NCBI GenBank assembly: GCA_028279625.1
Contig: JANQNM010000032.1
Coordinates: forward strand, 1 to 37,989
Length of the DNA: 37,989 bases
Reading direction: 5' to 3'
Origin: Candidatus Nitrosopumilus sp.
GTDB lineage: Archaea; Thermoproteota; Nitrososphaeria; Nitrososphaerales; Nitrosopumilaceae
Shown in pieces: positions 1 through 9,851 of the stretch. The first letter of the stretch is position 1, and each line of letters starts with the position of its first letter. Both the position numbers and the translations under genes were made by a program. Under the pieces are notes generated by a model, which was given only the letters and a program-made list of their open reading frames with translations, ran no database searches and was not told the DNA's origin.

Positions 1-168
1 GGTGAAACTGAAGATGATCAAATGAAATTGACATTATGGGGTGACGACATCAAAGCAGTAAATGTTGGAGATGTAGTTGTCATTACAAATGGATATACCA
101 ATGAATTCAAAGGAGAAGTTTCCTTAACAAAAGGTAAATTTGGTCAAATGGAAGTTAATCCTCAATAA
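1..168 (+). CDS. C-terminal fragment of an OB-fold nucleic-acid-binding (RPA/SSB-like) protein, 5' truncated by the window edge
   Basis: Frame 1 is open from base 1 to TAA at 166-168: GETEDDQMKLTLWGDDIKAVNVGDVVVITNGYTNEFKGEVSLTKGKFGQMEVNPQ; 'LTLWGDD...VGDVVVITNGYTNEFKGEVSLT' is typical of archaeal RPA-like OB folds. Confidence 0.7.
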   Translation, partial: GETEDDQMKLTLWGDDIKAVNVGDVVVITNGYTNEFKGEVSLTKGKFGQMEVNPQ

Positions 169-767
169 TTTCTTTTATTACTTTGATTATTTTTATAATC
201 CACCAAGATCACAATCACACCAACTATTGAAACAGTAATTCCCAAAATTAACAAAATTGCTGAAATCATCAAAGGTAAAACCATATTCATTACAGGAGAA
301 TTTGGATTTGTTAACGCATCAGAATTTTCTGGATCTTCAGAGAACATTGCTATAATTATAACATCTTGTGAACCAATATTTTGAATTTCAAGATTCAATG
401 TATCAGATTGTTTTATTTCTAACGCTTCAAATAAGATTGGTTCATCTTGTACAAACTCACCATAATCATCACCAAAAATATTTGAAATTTTTATCAACAA
501 TTCATCACCTGGTTGATAATCCATGATTTGGATTCCCCAAAGCAAAGGAATATCAGATTTCATAGTGCTGTATGAAACAAAAGTAGAATCTCCAGGCATG
601 ATTTGTATTTCATTTGAGATTTCATCAAACACTCCTTCAAACAATGTAGAAACCGAAAAATCATTTGGGCTAGAAATATTCGAAGGAACAGTAGACATTG
701 CAATTGAAAGTGATGCGATAATCATCACCATTCCAGATATGGAAATTATTGCGCCTCTCTTTTTCAT
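162..767 (-). CDS. Membrane-associated hypothetical protein (N-terminal signal/TM and C-terminal TM)
   Basis: 201 aa ORF; hydrophobic N-terminus (IISISGMVMIIASLSIAM) and C-terminal TM (MVLPLMISAILLILGITVSIVGVIVILV). Confidence 0.7.
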   Translation of the reverse strand: MKKRGAIISISGMVMIIASLSIAMSTVPSNISSPNDFSVSTLFEGVFDEISNEIQIMPGDSTFVSYSTMKSDIPLLWGIQIMDYQPGDELLIKISNIFGDDYGEFVQDEPILFEALEIKQSDTLNLEIQNIGSQDVIIIAMFSEDPENSDALTNPNSPVMNMVLPLMISAILLILGITVSIVGVIVILVDYKNNQSNKRNY

Positions 768-827
768 AACTAAATGAATTATTGAAACCCAAATAAGGTT
801 AATGAAGAATCAAATGAAAAATTAGAA

Positions 828-1616
828 TTATCTTCTTTTCTTTGCTGGTTTCTTTTTAGCTGCTGTCTTTCTTTTTGGTGCTGCTTTTCGTTTAGCTGCT
901 GTCTTTTTTGCTGGTTTCTTTTTAGCTGCTGTCTTTTTTGCTGGTTTCTTTTTAGCAGATTTTCGTCTTTTTGTTAATAATTCTTGTAATTTTGAAGATG
1001 CCTTTTCTAGGGCTTTTTGAGCAGATGATTCAGATTTTATTCTTCTTTCTAATTCTTGGACAAATTTTTCTGCGGCTTTATGACTAGTAGTCATTGTTTC
1101 ACGTAATGATGGTTTTGACTGGGATTGTTTTTGAATTTTACTTGTTATTTTTGATTTAATTTCAGAGTATTTGGCAACATCATCAGAAATCTTTTTTGCA
1201 GTTTTCTTTCTATTTTTAATTTCTTCAATTAGTTCTTGGACATGATCTTTAAATGAGCGTAATCTAGCCTCAGCATTTTGCTTTTCTTCAGGAGATTCAG
1301 CAAATTCAATCTCTTGTTCTGCCTGCTCGATGCCTTCTTTTTCTCTTTCTAGTCTTTCTTCGGCGGTTGAAACTAGTCGTTCAATGCTCTCTAATTGGGA
1401 TGTTTTTTGTGTAAGAACAGTAGAAACATCTGAAACATCTTCTTTTTCTGACTCTATTTTTTTATCAATTGATGTTAAACCTGAGGATGAACGTCTTTCA
1501 GCAGAACGAACTTCTTTAAGTTGTTTTTCTGCTTTTTTTCTAAGTTTTGTAGCTTCTTGTTTTTTCTGACGTAGTTGAACTACTAGTTTTTCTAAGGATG
1601 CCAATGGTTGAATCAA
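828..1616 (-). CDS. Coiled-coil protein with a Lys/Ala/Pro-rich histone-H1-like C-terminal tail
   Basis: 262 aa; long charged heptad-like region followed by KKPAKKTAAKKKPAKKTAAKRKAAPKRKTAAKKKPAKKRR. Confidence 0.8.
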   Translation of the reverse strand: MIQPLASLEKLVVQLRQKKQEATKLRKKAEKQLKEVRSAERRSSSGLTSIDKKIESEKEDVSDVSTVLTQKTSQLESIERLVSTAEERLEREKEGIEQAEQEIEFAESPEEKQNAEARLRSFKDHVQELIEEIKNRKKTAKKISDDVAKYSEIKSKITSKIQKQSQSKPSLRETMTTSHKAAEKFVQELERRIKSESSAQKALEKASSKLQELLTKRRKSAKKKPAKKTAAKKKPAKKTAAKRKAAPKRKTAAKKKPAKKRR

Positions 1617-1729
1617 AACAAAAGAGTCGGTTAAGTTGTTAGTATAATCAGGATTTGACTTACCAGTTAAGAAAATTAACTAATCTTGATCGCAAAAATT
1701 AGTTTTTTAAAAAATATTAGTTAAGAGAA

Positions 1730-2053
1730 ATGATAAAGCATATGGATTTTCATCCAAAAGATTTGCCAGTTTCAAAAACATACGATCTCAAAGATGAAAA
1801 AGATGCATCTGATGCAGTTGAGGACATGGTCAAACTGGGATTCAAAGACAAGAAAGAAGGATTTAGAGTTCTAATGCCAAAAGAATCAAAAACTGCAAAA
1901 AGAATAGGATATACCGTTACAACTGGAGTGACATATGGGTTGAGACAAAAAAATGAAATTCGAGATGTGAGATATTGGACATATCATCATGATGATGAAC
2001 ATTATGCAATTGTACTGATCAGTAATACAGCATTAACAGAATTAGGTTTTTGA
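1730..2053 (+). CDS. Conserved hypothetical protein (107 aa)
   Basis: ATG ORF with no competing ORF; not assigned to a known family by eye. Confidence 0.65.
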   Translation: MIKHMDFHPKDLPVSKTYDLKDEKDASDAVEDMVKLGFKDKKEGFRVLMPKESKTAKRIGYTVTTGVTYGLRQKNEIRDVRYWTYHHDDEHYAIVLISNTALTELGF

Positions 2054-2710
2054 TTTATCAAAAATTTTGTAAAGTTTAGTTCTATGGGCTAGGACTCCAG
2101 CCAGCAAAGTTCCAACTACTGCACCTCCAATAACATCCATTGGATAATGTTGTAAAACATAGAGTCTGCTAATTGAGATCATTATTGGATACAAAAACAT
2201 CAGATATGCGCCTCGGGGAAATCTTTCAGATAATGCATATCCCAAAATTATTGCAAAAATCATTGATCTTGCAGCATGGCCAGACGGATATGATGCGTCA
2301 TATCCACCCTCACAAAATAATGCAAAAGTGTCCTTACTCACGGGTACAGGGAATGGGGCTGCCTCATAGTCAAAATCAGGTCTATCACGGTCAATTCCAC
2401 ATTTGACATAACCAGTGACAAGGGTGGCTATAACAATTAGAATCATCAGAGTAATTCCGATTCTACGAGTTTTTGGAATAATCAATACAATTATTCCAAA
2501 ACCTAACATCCACAATGCCTCTCCACTTTCAGTAATAGATTGCATTACAAGATCTAAAGTTGGATTGCCAACAATTTCTGAAAAAAAGAGAATTATGTTT
2601 TGATCAAAGCTTTCTGTAATATTGTAATACACCAATGCAGTAAGAATCAAAAACAGAATTGTAAGAAATACAAATGAACGGGACCTAATTTCAAAAATCC
2701 AATTTTGCAA
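2042..2710 (-). CDS. PAP2 superfamily phosphatase (membrane)
   Basis: KCGIDRDRPDF ... YPSGHAARSM ... SRLYVLQHYPMDVIGG matches the three PAP2 phosphatase motifs; multiple TM segments. Confidence 0.88.
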   Translation of the reverse strand: MQNWIFEIRSRSFVFLTILFLILTALVYYNITESFDQNIILFFSEIVGNPTLDLVMQSITESGEALWMLGFGIIVLIIPKTRRIGITLMILIVIATLVTGYVKCGIDRDRPDFDYEAAPFPVPVSKDTFALFCEGGYDASYPSGHAARSMIFAIILGYALSERFPRGAYLMFLYPIMISISRLYVLQHYPMDVIGGAVVGTLLAGVLAHRTKLYKIFDKSKT

Positions 2711-2824
2711 TTAATTTAACCTCGTAGATACATCTTTTAATTTTTTTATATTATTTTTTAACATACCCATATTCAACAGATATTTTTAAGAAATAATTCT
2801 GATCGGCTGAAAGAATTTAACCAA

Positions 2825-4051
2825 GTGGATAATAGAAAAATCGTGAAGTTTCTCACAGTGGACGACTTTGACCTTAAAGGTAAGACAGTTTATTTGAGAG
2901 TTGATCTGAATTGCCCAATTGATCCAGAAACAATGGAAATTTCAGGAACAAGAAGAATTGAAGAGGCAACAGAAACTCTCAAGGCTCTGTCAGATGCTAA
3001 AGTTGTAGTTGCATCACATCAGGGAAGAGTTGGAAATAAAGACTATACTGGATTGGACAAGCATGCCAAAGTTCTTGAAAAACTAATGAATAAGAAAGTA
3101 AAATATGTTGAAGATGTAATTGGAGAAGCTGCACAAAATGCAATTAAGAATTTAGAAGATGGAGAGATTTTACTTTTAGATAACTTGAGATTATGTGCTG
3201 AGGAAAATTACGAATTTACTCTAGAGAATGCAGCAAAGACAATCATGGTTTCCAGATTATCAAAGTTGTTTGATCTTTGTGTTTTAGATTGTTTTCCAAG
3301 TGCGCATAGAACACACCCATCAATAGTGGGTTTTCCTCAAATTTTGCCAGCCTGTGCAGGAAGAATTGTTGAAAAAGAAGTCAAAAATCTAGGTCAAATT
3401 ATGACAGTTACCAAAGCACCACATGTCATAGTGCTTGGAGGCTCTAAAGTTCCAGATAGATTAGTGGCAATCAAAAAATTAATCGAGAATGGAAGAGCAG
3501 ACCATGTTTTACTTACAGGATTGATTGCAAATGTCTTCATGAGAGCACAGGCAAGAATCAAATCACCACTTGGGATTAAAAGAGAAGAAGAAGTTGTCAG
3601 AAAAGCTCACACATTGATAGGAGAATATCCAGATGTTTTTGCAACTCCCGTTGACATTGCAATTGATAAAGATGGAGAAAGAGTGGAGATGGATGTAAGA
3701 GAAATGGGAAAAGGGGATAAAATTTATGATTTAGGACCAAAAACTGTCGAATATTATTCTAAATTGATTGCAGGTGCAGGTACTGTCTTTATCAGCGGAC
3801 CTGCTGGATTTTTTGAAAAAGAGAATTTTAGTTTTGGAACAAAGGCTTTGTTAGAATCGGTTGCAAATTCAATGGCAACAACAATTGTTAGTGGAGGTCA
3901 CTTGACATCAGTACTAAAGCAACAAGGACTAGCTGACAAAATTAACCATGTCAGTACTGCAGGTGGTGCATTAGTTCGATATCTCGCAGGAGAGAAGCTT
4001 CCAATGATAGAATCATTAGAAAACGCTGCAACACGAAATAAAGCTAAATAG
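2825..4051 (+). CDS. pgk: Phosphoglycerate kinase (GTG start)
   Basis: LRVDLNCPID, SHQGR, LLLDNLRLCAEE, SAHRTHPSIVGF, VLGGSKVPDR, STAGGALVRYLAGEKLP motifs. Confidence 0.93.
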   Translation: MDNRKIVKFLTVDDFDLKGKTVYLRVDLNCPIDPETMEISGTRRIEEATETLKALSDAKVVVASHQGRVGNKDYTGLDKHAKVLEKLMNKKVKYVEDVIGEAAQNAIKNLEDGEILLLDNLRLCAEENYEFTLENAAKTIMVSRLSKLFDLCVLDCFPSAHRTHPSIVGFPQILPACAGRIVEKEVKNLGQIMTVTKAPHVIVLGGSKVPDRLVAIKKLIENGRADHVLLTGLIANVFMRAQARIKSPLGIKREEEVVRKAHTLIGEYPDVFATPVDIAIDKDGERVEMDVREMGKGDKIYDLGPKTVEYYSKLIAGAGTVFISGPAGFFEKENFSFGTKALLESVANSMATTIVSGGHLTSVLKQQGLADKINHVSTAGGALVRYLAGEKLPMIESLENAATRNKAK

Positions 4052-4391
4052 TTTCTTTACATGAAGGGTTTGGACATACCCTATTTTCTGATGGAGCAAG
4101 ATAGACATCATCATCACATGAATTACAATGAATTTTTTCTATAGATTCAAACAGTTTCAAATGAATTGTTGTAAAGTTTTGTGCAATGTTTCGTGCAAGA
4201 CCAGAATCACAAATCTCGTTGATAGTAGGTTCTACATCATCAATAATCCATGATGGGTCAATATCCCCGTTTTCTTTTAGGATTTCAAAAATTGCATCAT
4301 TTGTAAAAATCGTGTCAGGATCATTAAATTTTTCAAAAATTATTTTTCTGATTTGTAATGCGATAGGGGCCTTAGGAGTAAAATTACTCAT
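4044..4391 (-). CDS. Small protein with possible winged helix and C-terminal zinc ribbon, next to the suf cluster
   Basis: 115 aa; C-terminal CNSCDDDVYLAPSENRVCPNPSC (CxxC...CxxxxC); starts immediately after the sufU-like gene on the same strand. Confidence 0.65.
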   Translation of the reverse strand: MSNFTPKAPIALQIRKIIFEKFNDPDTIFTNDAIFEILKENGDIDPSWIIDDVEPTINEICDSGLARNIAQNFTTIHLKLFESIEKIHCNSCDDDVYLAPSENRVCPNPSCKETI

Positions 4392-4392
4392 G

Positions 4393-4836
4393 CTAGTACA
4401 GATTAGCTGCCTCTTCTTTTAGTTTATCAACATCTTCAGAATCTTTCAAATGATCGGCAAGATACGTATACAATGCGCCTTTGAGCACTTTGAGAGACAA
4501 AAGAGCACATTTTATGCGTACTGCCTGAAGATGCTCTAATCCTAATTCGCTTAAAACATCATCTTTTGCAATTTTTTGAACCTCATCAAGACTCTTGCCT
4601 TTTGTAATTTCAGTCAAAACAGAAGAGCATGCCATACAAATTGCACATCCTTTTCCATGAAATTTGATATCAGTTACTTTTTTGTCATCAATTTTCATAT
4701 CAATGTCGATGCTATCACCACATAATGGATTGGCATCATGAAAAGTTACATCATGATCTTTAATTTCACCATAGTTAACAGGATTTCTTGAATAATCAAT
4801 TATCATTTCGTGATAAATGTCTGCATTACCACTCAT
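4393..4836 (-). CDS. sufU: SufU/IscU-like Fe-S scaffold protein
   Basis: NPLCGDSIDIDMKID ... KGCAICMACSSVLTE ... ALLSLKVLKGAL; overlaps sufS by 4 nt. Confidence 0.87.
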   Translation of the reverse strand: MSGNADIYHEMIIDYSRNPVNYGEIKDHDVTFHDANPLCGDSIDIDMKIDDKKVTDIKFHGKGCAICMACSSVLTEITKGKSLDEVQKIAKDDVLSELGLEHLQAVRIKCALLSLKVLKGALYTYLADHLKDSEDVDKLKEEAANLY

Positions 4837-6077
4837 AGCTTGAATACCTCTGCTACCTTATTTAAGGAATTGACTAAGACATCAACGTCTTCTTTAGTGT
4901 TGTAAATGTAGAAACTTGCTCTGGATGTTGCTGCAACATCTAGCCTCTCCATTAATACTTGTGCACAATGATGGCCAGAACGAACTGCAATTCCTTCTTC
5001 ATCAATTATTTGTGCAACATCATGTGGATGAACATCTGCAAAGTTAAATGAAATTACTCCACCACGTTTTGAGATATCCTTTGTACCATAGATGTGCAAT
5101 CCTTTTACTTTAGATAATTTTTCTATTGCATATTTTGTTAATTCAATTTCATGTTCTCGAATATTCTCCATTCCAATTTTTGACAAATAATCAATTGCTG
5201 CACCAAAACCAATAACATCGGCAATGTTTGGAGTTCCAGCCTCAAACTTGTATGGTAAATCATTCCAAGTTGTTTCATATTTGTGAACCTCTCTAATCAT
5301 GTCTCCACCACCATGAAATGGACTCATAGTTTCAAGAATAGATTTTCTAACCCAAAGAACACCAATGCCAGTTGGTCCTAGCATTTTGTGTCCAGAGAAA
5401 GCAAAAAAGTCACATCCTAGTTTTTCAACATCAACTTTCATGTGAGGTACTGCCTGAGCACCATCAATTAGAGTAAGAACATCAGCTGCTTTGCATTTTT
5501 CAACTATTTTTTCAGCATCAGTAATTGTTCCCAAGACATTAGACATTAAGCTAAAGGCGACTAGTTTGACTTTTCCTGTTGCAAGGAATTTGTCTAGATC
5601 GTCAAGGATTAATTCTCCATTATCATCCATTCTGATGTACTCAATTTTGGCACCTTTTTCTTGAGTTAGTAATTGCCAAGGAACAATATTGCTGTGATGT
5701 TCGTATTCTGTTGTAATGATTATATCGCCTTCTTTGATATGAGGTCGTCCCCATGCATAAGCTACAAGATTGATGGCTTCTGTAGTTCCTCTAACAAAGA
5801 TTATTTCTTGACGGTCTTTGATATTAACAAAGTTTGCAATTTTATCTCGGGTTGCCTCATAAGCTGCAGTAGATTCTTCAGCCAGAGCATAAACTGCTCT
5901 GTGAGTGTTTGCATTGTAATTTCTGTAATAATCGTTAATTGCATCAATTACTTGATTTGGTTTTTGTGTTGTTGATGCATTATCAAGATAAACGAGTCGT
6001 TTGTTATCTCTAACGGTTCTTTGAAGAATGGGAAAATCTTTTCTTAAATTTTCAAATGATGATTGTGTACTTTGCAA
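4833..6077 (-). CDS. sufS: Cysteine desulfurase, SufS type
   Basis: YLDNASTTQKP, EYEHHSNIVPWQ, AFSGHKMLGPTGIGVLW, VRSGHHCAQ motifs. Confidence 0.93.
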   Translation of the reverse strand: MQSTQSSFENLRKDFPILQRTVRDNKRLVYLDNASTTQKPNQVIDAINDYYRNYNANTHRAVYALAEESTAAYEATRDKIANFVNIKDRQEIIFVRGTTEAINLVAYAWGRPHIKEGDIIITTEYEHHSNIVPWQLLTQEKGAKIEYIRMDDNGELILDDLDKFLATGKVKLVAFSLMSNVLGTITDAEKIVEKCKAADVLTLIDGAQAVPHMKVDVEKLGCDFFAFSGHKMLGPTGIGVLWVRKSILETMSPFHGGGDMIREVHKYETTWNDLPYKFEAGTPNIADVIGFGAAIDYLSKIGMENIREHEIELTKYAIEKLSKVKGLHIYGTKDISKRGGVISFNFADVHPHDVAQIIDEEGIAVRSGHHCAQVLMERLDVAATSRASFYIYNTKEDVDVLVNSLNKVAEVFKL

Positions 6078-6092
6078 ATCTAATTTCTCCTG

Positions 6093-7493
6093 TTAACGAT
6101 ACTTATAATGTTGTTCTATTTCAGCGTCTTCATTGTATCGGGTCTCTTCAACCTCAACAAACTTTGCTAATTCTTCATCAGTGTTAATTGATAGATCACG
6201 TTCATCCCATTTTGATTCAATAAGATAAGCAATCCAGGCACGGACTTGGAATGACATCTTTCTTGAGAGAGGTTCAAGAAATCCTTCTACAATAGTTCTT
6301 TCAGCTTCTGCTTTGCTTAGACATCTTGATTGTAAATAGAAGATTTGTTCTTCGTCAACTTGTGCAACAGATGCAGAGTGAGTTGCCTTTACATCATTTG
6401 TTAGAATTTCAAGTCCCGGAATTGAATCAGATTTGGCGTTTTTATTGAGTAAAATAGAGCGGCCTGACAAAAAGGAATTTGATTTTGCAGCATTCTCTTT
6501 GATTCTAATCATTCCTTTGAAGATTGATTTTGATCTATCTTTAAGGATAGATTTTTCCACTATTCTTCCTTCAGTTGCACGATTTTCATGATTCATGTTT
6601 GTTTGAATATCAAAATGCTGATCATTGTTTCCAAATACAACTTCTGCTTCATTAGATGAAGCACCAGTTCCATTAAGATAATAGTCAATTTTGTATCTTG
6701 ATAAAACTGAACCAAATAAACCAGAATACCAGTTTACCTTTGAATCTTGTGCCATGTCGATTCTTCTAGTAGAGAAATTAACAGAGCTTTGATCCATCAT
6801 TTGTAAAGTTGTAAAATCTAGTTGTGCATTAGCAGCAACATTTGCATTTAGTAATTCAAGATAAGCTTGTTGAGTTTCAGCCTTTGGAGAATACAACTCT
6901 TGAACAATAGAAGCTTTGCTACTTTCATCAGCAAACACTACATTTCTAGAAATTATAGAAATGCCATCTTCAGATAGACAAGATAAGAAGTGAATTGGTT
7001 TGTCTAAGATGAAATTTTTTGGAATATGTATTAACACACCAGAATTAAATGCTGCATTATTCAAGGCAGTAAACTTGTCATCATTTGAGTTTGATGCCTC
7101 TAGTGCTTTTTTGACAAGTTCAGGATTATTTTTGATTGCATCAGAGATTGATGAAACTACAAGTCCTTTTGATTTTAATTCTTCAGGAAGGTTGACTTTG
7201 TGGATATTAGTTCCAATTTGAACAATACAAATTTCATTTTCTAATTCACTCAATCTCTTTTTAAGAAATTCAGGAATTGTTTCTTGTGTTGAAGAAGAGA
7301 TTGAGATTTTCTCAGGATTGAGTCTTTTAGCATCGGTGTATTTGTTGTATAATGGAGACATTTCAATTGGTAGAGTAGAATAAATTGAAAGAGAACTTTT
7401 TCTATAATCTTTTAACCAGTCTGGCTCATTTCTAGATGAAGATATTTCATTGATGTGAGATTCATCAATTTGAGATAGTGTTTCTTGAGACAT
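6093..7493 (-). CDS. sufD: SufD-type Fe-S assembly protein
   Basis: SufBD-family C-terminal part (LKDRSKSIFKGMIRIKENAAKSNSFLSGRSILLNKNAKSDSIPGLEILTNDVKATHSASVAQVDEEQIFYLQSRCLS). Confidence 0.88.
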   Translation of the reverse strand: MSQETLSQIDESHINEISSSRNEPDWLKDYRKSSLSIYSTLPIEMSPLYNKYTDAKRLNPEKISISSSTQETIPEFLKKRLSELENEICIVQIGTNIHKVNLPEELKSKGLVVSSISDAIKNNPELVKKALEASNSNDDKFTALNNAAFNSGVLIHIPKNFILDKPIHFLSCLSEDGISIISRNVVFADESSKASIVQELYSPKAETQQAYLELLNANVAANAQLDFTTLQMMDQSSVNFSTRRIDMAQDSKVNWYSGLFGSVLSRYKIDYYLNGTGASSNEAEVVFGNNDQHFDIQTNMNHENRATEGRIVEKSILKDRSKSIFKGMIRIKENAAKSNSFLSGRSILLNKNAKSDSIPGLEILTNDVKATHSASVAQVDEEQIFYLQSRCLSKAEAERTIVEGFLEPLSRKMSFQVRAWIAYLIESKWDERDLSINTDEELAKFVEVEETRYNEDAEIEQHYKYR

Positions 7494-7512
7494 TGTACCA
7501 CATCTTATAGGA

Positions 7513-8913
7513 TTATCCTACAGAATCATCCATCTCTAGTTTGATGAGTCTGTTTAATTCAACAGCATATTCCATTGGTAATTCTTTAGTAAATGGTTCC
7601 ATGAATCCATTTACAATCAAGGATAATGCTTCTTCTTCTGAAAATCCTCTACTCATAAGATAGAAGATTTGATCATCACCAATTTTACCTACTGTTGCTT
7701 CATGAGTAATTGTTGCATCTTCCTGATTGATTTCCATGTAAGGATAGGTGTCAGTCTTTGATGTATCGTCTAGTAGTAATGCATCACATCTAATAGTTGA
7801 TTTTACATTTGTTGCACCTTTTGCAACATTAAGTAAGCCTCTGTAAGTGGCACGGCCATCTAGTCTGCTAACTGATTTGGAGGTAACCTTGGATGTTGTA
7901 TTTGGAGCAAGGTGAACCATTTTAGCACCTGTATCTTGGTGTTGGCCCTTTCCTGCAAATGCAATAGAGAGTGTTTCACCATATGCGCGTTCACCCATAA
8001 GATAAACTCCAGGATACTTCATTGTGATTTTACTGCCAATGTTTCCATCAATCCATTCAACTGTTGCACCTTCATATGCATAAGCACGTTTTGTTACAAG
8101 ATTGTAAACATCGTTACTCCAGTTTTGGATTGTTGTATATCTTAGGTGTGCGTCTTTGTGTGCAACTAATTCTACAACAGCAGAGTGAAGAGATTCTGAG
8201 GAGTAAACTGGTGCAGTACAACCTTCGATATAATGTACATCTGCACCTTCATCTACGATAATCAGTGTTCTTTCGAACTGACCAATGTTTTCTGCATTAA
8301 TTCTAAAGTATGCTTGCAATGGCATGTCAACTTTTACACCAGGTGGAACATAGATGAAAGAACCGCCACTCCATACTGCACTGTTTAATGCTGCAAATTT
8401 GTTATCTTCGGGTGGAATTATTTTACCGAAATATTTCTTGAAAATTTCTGGTTGTTCTTTAAGAGCTGAATCAGTATCCAAAAAGAGAACACCTTGTTTT
8501 GCCAAGTCTTCTCTTAGATTGTGATAAACAACTTCAGATTCGTATTGTGCACCAACACCTGCTAAGAATTTCTTTTCAGCTTCTGGAATTCCTAATTTAT
8601 CAAAAGTGTTTTTGACATCTTCAGGAACATCATCCCAATTCTTTTCTGTTTTTTCAGATGCTTTTGCATAATAGTAAATATTTTGAAAATCAATAACACT
8701 AAGATCTCCACCCCAAGTTGGCATTGGTTTTTTCATGAAAATCTCAAATGAACGTAATCTAAAATCAAGCATCCATTGTGGTTCATCTTTCATTTTGCTG
8801 ATGCCAATAACAGTCTCCTTAGTCAGACCTTTCTTGCTAAGATGGACATACATCTCGGTAGAGTCTTTAAAATCATACTTTGAATAATCCATGTCAAGAT
8901 TTTCAGTAGCCAT
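7513..8913 (-). CDS. sufB: SufB Fe-S assembly protein
   Basis: [51 protein letters not shown] ... [18 protein letters not shown]. Confidence 0.93.
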   Translation of the reverse strand: MATENLDMDYSKYDFKDSTEMYVHLSKKGLTKETVIGISKMKDEPQWMLDFRLRSFEIFMKKPMPTWGGDLSVIDFQNIYYYAKASEKTEKNWDDVPEDVKNTFDKLGIPEAEKKFLAGVGAQYESEVVYHNLREDLAKQGVLFLDTDSALKEQPEIFKKYFGKIIPPEDNKFAALNSAVWSGGSFIYVPPGVKVDMPLQAYFRINAENIGQFERTLIIVDEGADVHYIEGCTAPVYSSESLHSAVVELVAHKDAHLRYTTIQNWSNDVYNLVTKRAYAYEGATVEWIDGNIGSKITMKYPGVYLMGERAYGETLSIAFAGKGQHQDTGAKMVHLAPNTTSKVTSKSVSRLDGRATYRGLLNVAKGATNVKSTIRCDALLLDDTSKTDTYPYMEINQEDATITHEATVGKIGDDQIFYLMSRGFSEEEALSLIVNGFMEPFTKELPMEYAVELNRLIKLEMDDSVG

Positions 8914-9038
8914 GAGAAAAATAACTCCGTTATATTATAAATACATGAGGAAAAATAGGCGGAGCTAAATAGGAATAGCTAAATTCTTTCTTCTTCCATG
9001 ATTTAGAAGGATTTTCAAAGTGTTAGAAATTAATCAAA

Positions 9039-9851
9039 TCAGGCAACAGTAAGAGTATTTTTCATTGCATCAAATGCACCGGCTACTGTATGAACTTCTG
9101 CTACGGTATTTTTTACATTGAATTTTTTCAATTCATCAGAAGTAAATGGACCAATAGATACTACAGGTAATTTTTGAAGTGAATCCAATAATGATGATTT
9201 GTCATAGTCTTTAGTCATTATTTCAAAAAATCCTCTCACTGAAGATGCACTGGTAAAAACTACGCCATCAATCTTGTTTTGTGAGAATAGTTCTCTGAAT
9301 TCATTCCATTGACTAGTATCTCTAAAAGCACAAACATCATACAAGTGAATTTCCAAAACATCAATTCCAATTTTACTTAGTAATTCTTTGAGAAATGGAG
9401 TAGAAGCGCCACTACGTGGAACAATTACTTTTTTCCCAACAGCACTAAGTTTTGTAAATTCCTCACCTACTCCAACAGATGAAAAAGTGCTTTCAGGTTG
9501 ATGATTTACTTTGATTCCTTCATTTTCAAGTGCAATAGTTGTTTTAGGACCAACAGACATTACCATAGTATTTGCAATTGCAAGTTGTAATTTTTCTAAT
9601 TTTCCAGATTGTCTTGCAGTATCAAATAGTAATTTTACAGCTTTAGAACTCATAAAGACAGAGTAATCAGGATCGTACGTATTTACGGAATCTAGAAATT
9701 CATCAACAATTTTTTCACCTTTGCTGACAAGTTCGATTGTAGGTAATGGAATTGGAGTTGCATTGTTTTGTTCTGCAAGAGAGATAAATTCGGCTGCATC
9801 ATCTTTTGAGCGGGTGATTGCTATTGTTTTACCTTCAAGCATTATTTCCAC
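9039..9851 (-). CDS. hemD: Uroporphyrinogen-III synthase
   Basis: KTIAITRSKDDA, DGVVFTSASSVRGFFE, VVSIGPFTSDELKK; overlaps the upstream cobA-like gene. Confidence 0.85.
   Translation of the reverse strand: MEIMLEGKTIAITRSKDDAAEFISLAEQNNATPIPLPTIELVSKGEKIVDEFLDSVNTYDPDYSVFMSSKAVKLLFDTARQSGKLEKLQLAIANTMVMSVGPKTTIALENEGIKVNHQPESTFSSVGVGEEFTKLSAVGKKVIVPRSGASTPFLKELLSKIGIDVLEIHLYDVCAFRDTSQWNEFRELFSQNKIDGVVFTSASSVRGFFEIMTKDYDKSSLLDSLQKLPVVSIGPFTSDELKKFNVKNTVAEVHTVAGAFDAMKNTLTVA

Noticed and set aside
523-777. 84-aa plus-strand ORF opposite the membrane protein gene
   Set aside because: Antisense shadow ORF with no recognisable features.
836-960. Short tandem repeats that could be read as a CRISPR-like or minisatellite array
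   Set aside because: They encode the in-frame KKPAKKTAA tail; no spacers, no palindromic repeat units.
6093-8913. sufD and sufB ORFs of identical length (466 aa each), suggesting a recent duplication
   Set aside because: Sequences are clearly divergent SufB and SufD paralogues; equal length is coincidence.
8962-8987. Direct repeat AGCTAAAT x2 upstream of sufB
   Set aside because: Short and AT-rich; too weak to call regulatory without comparative data.
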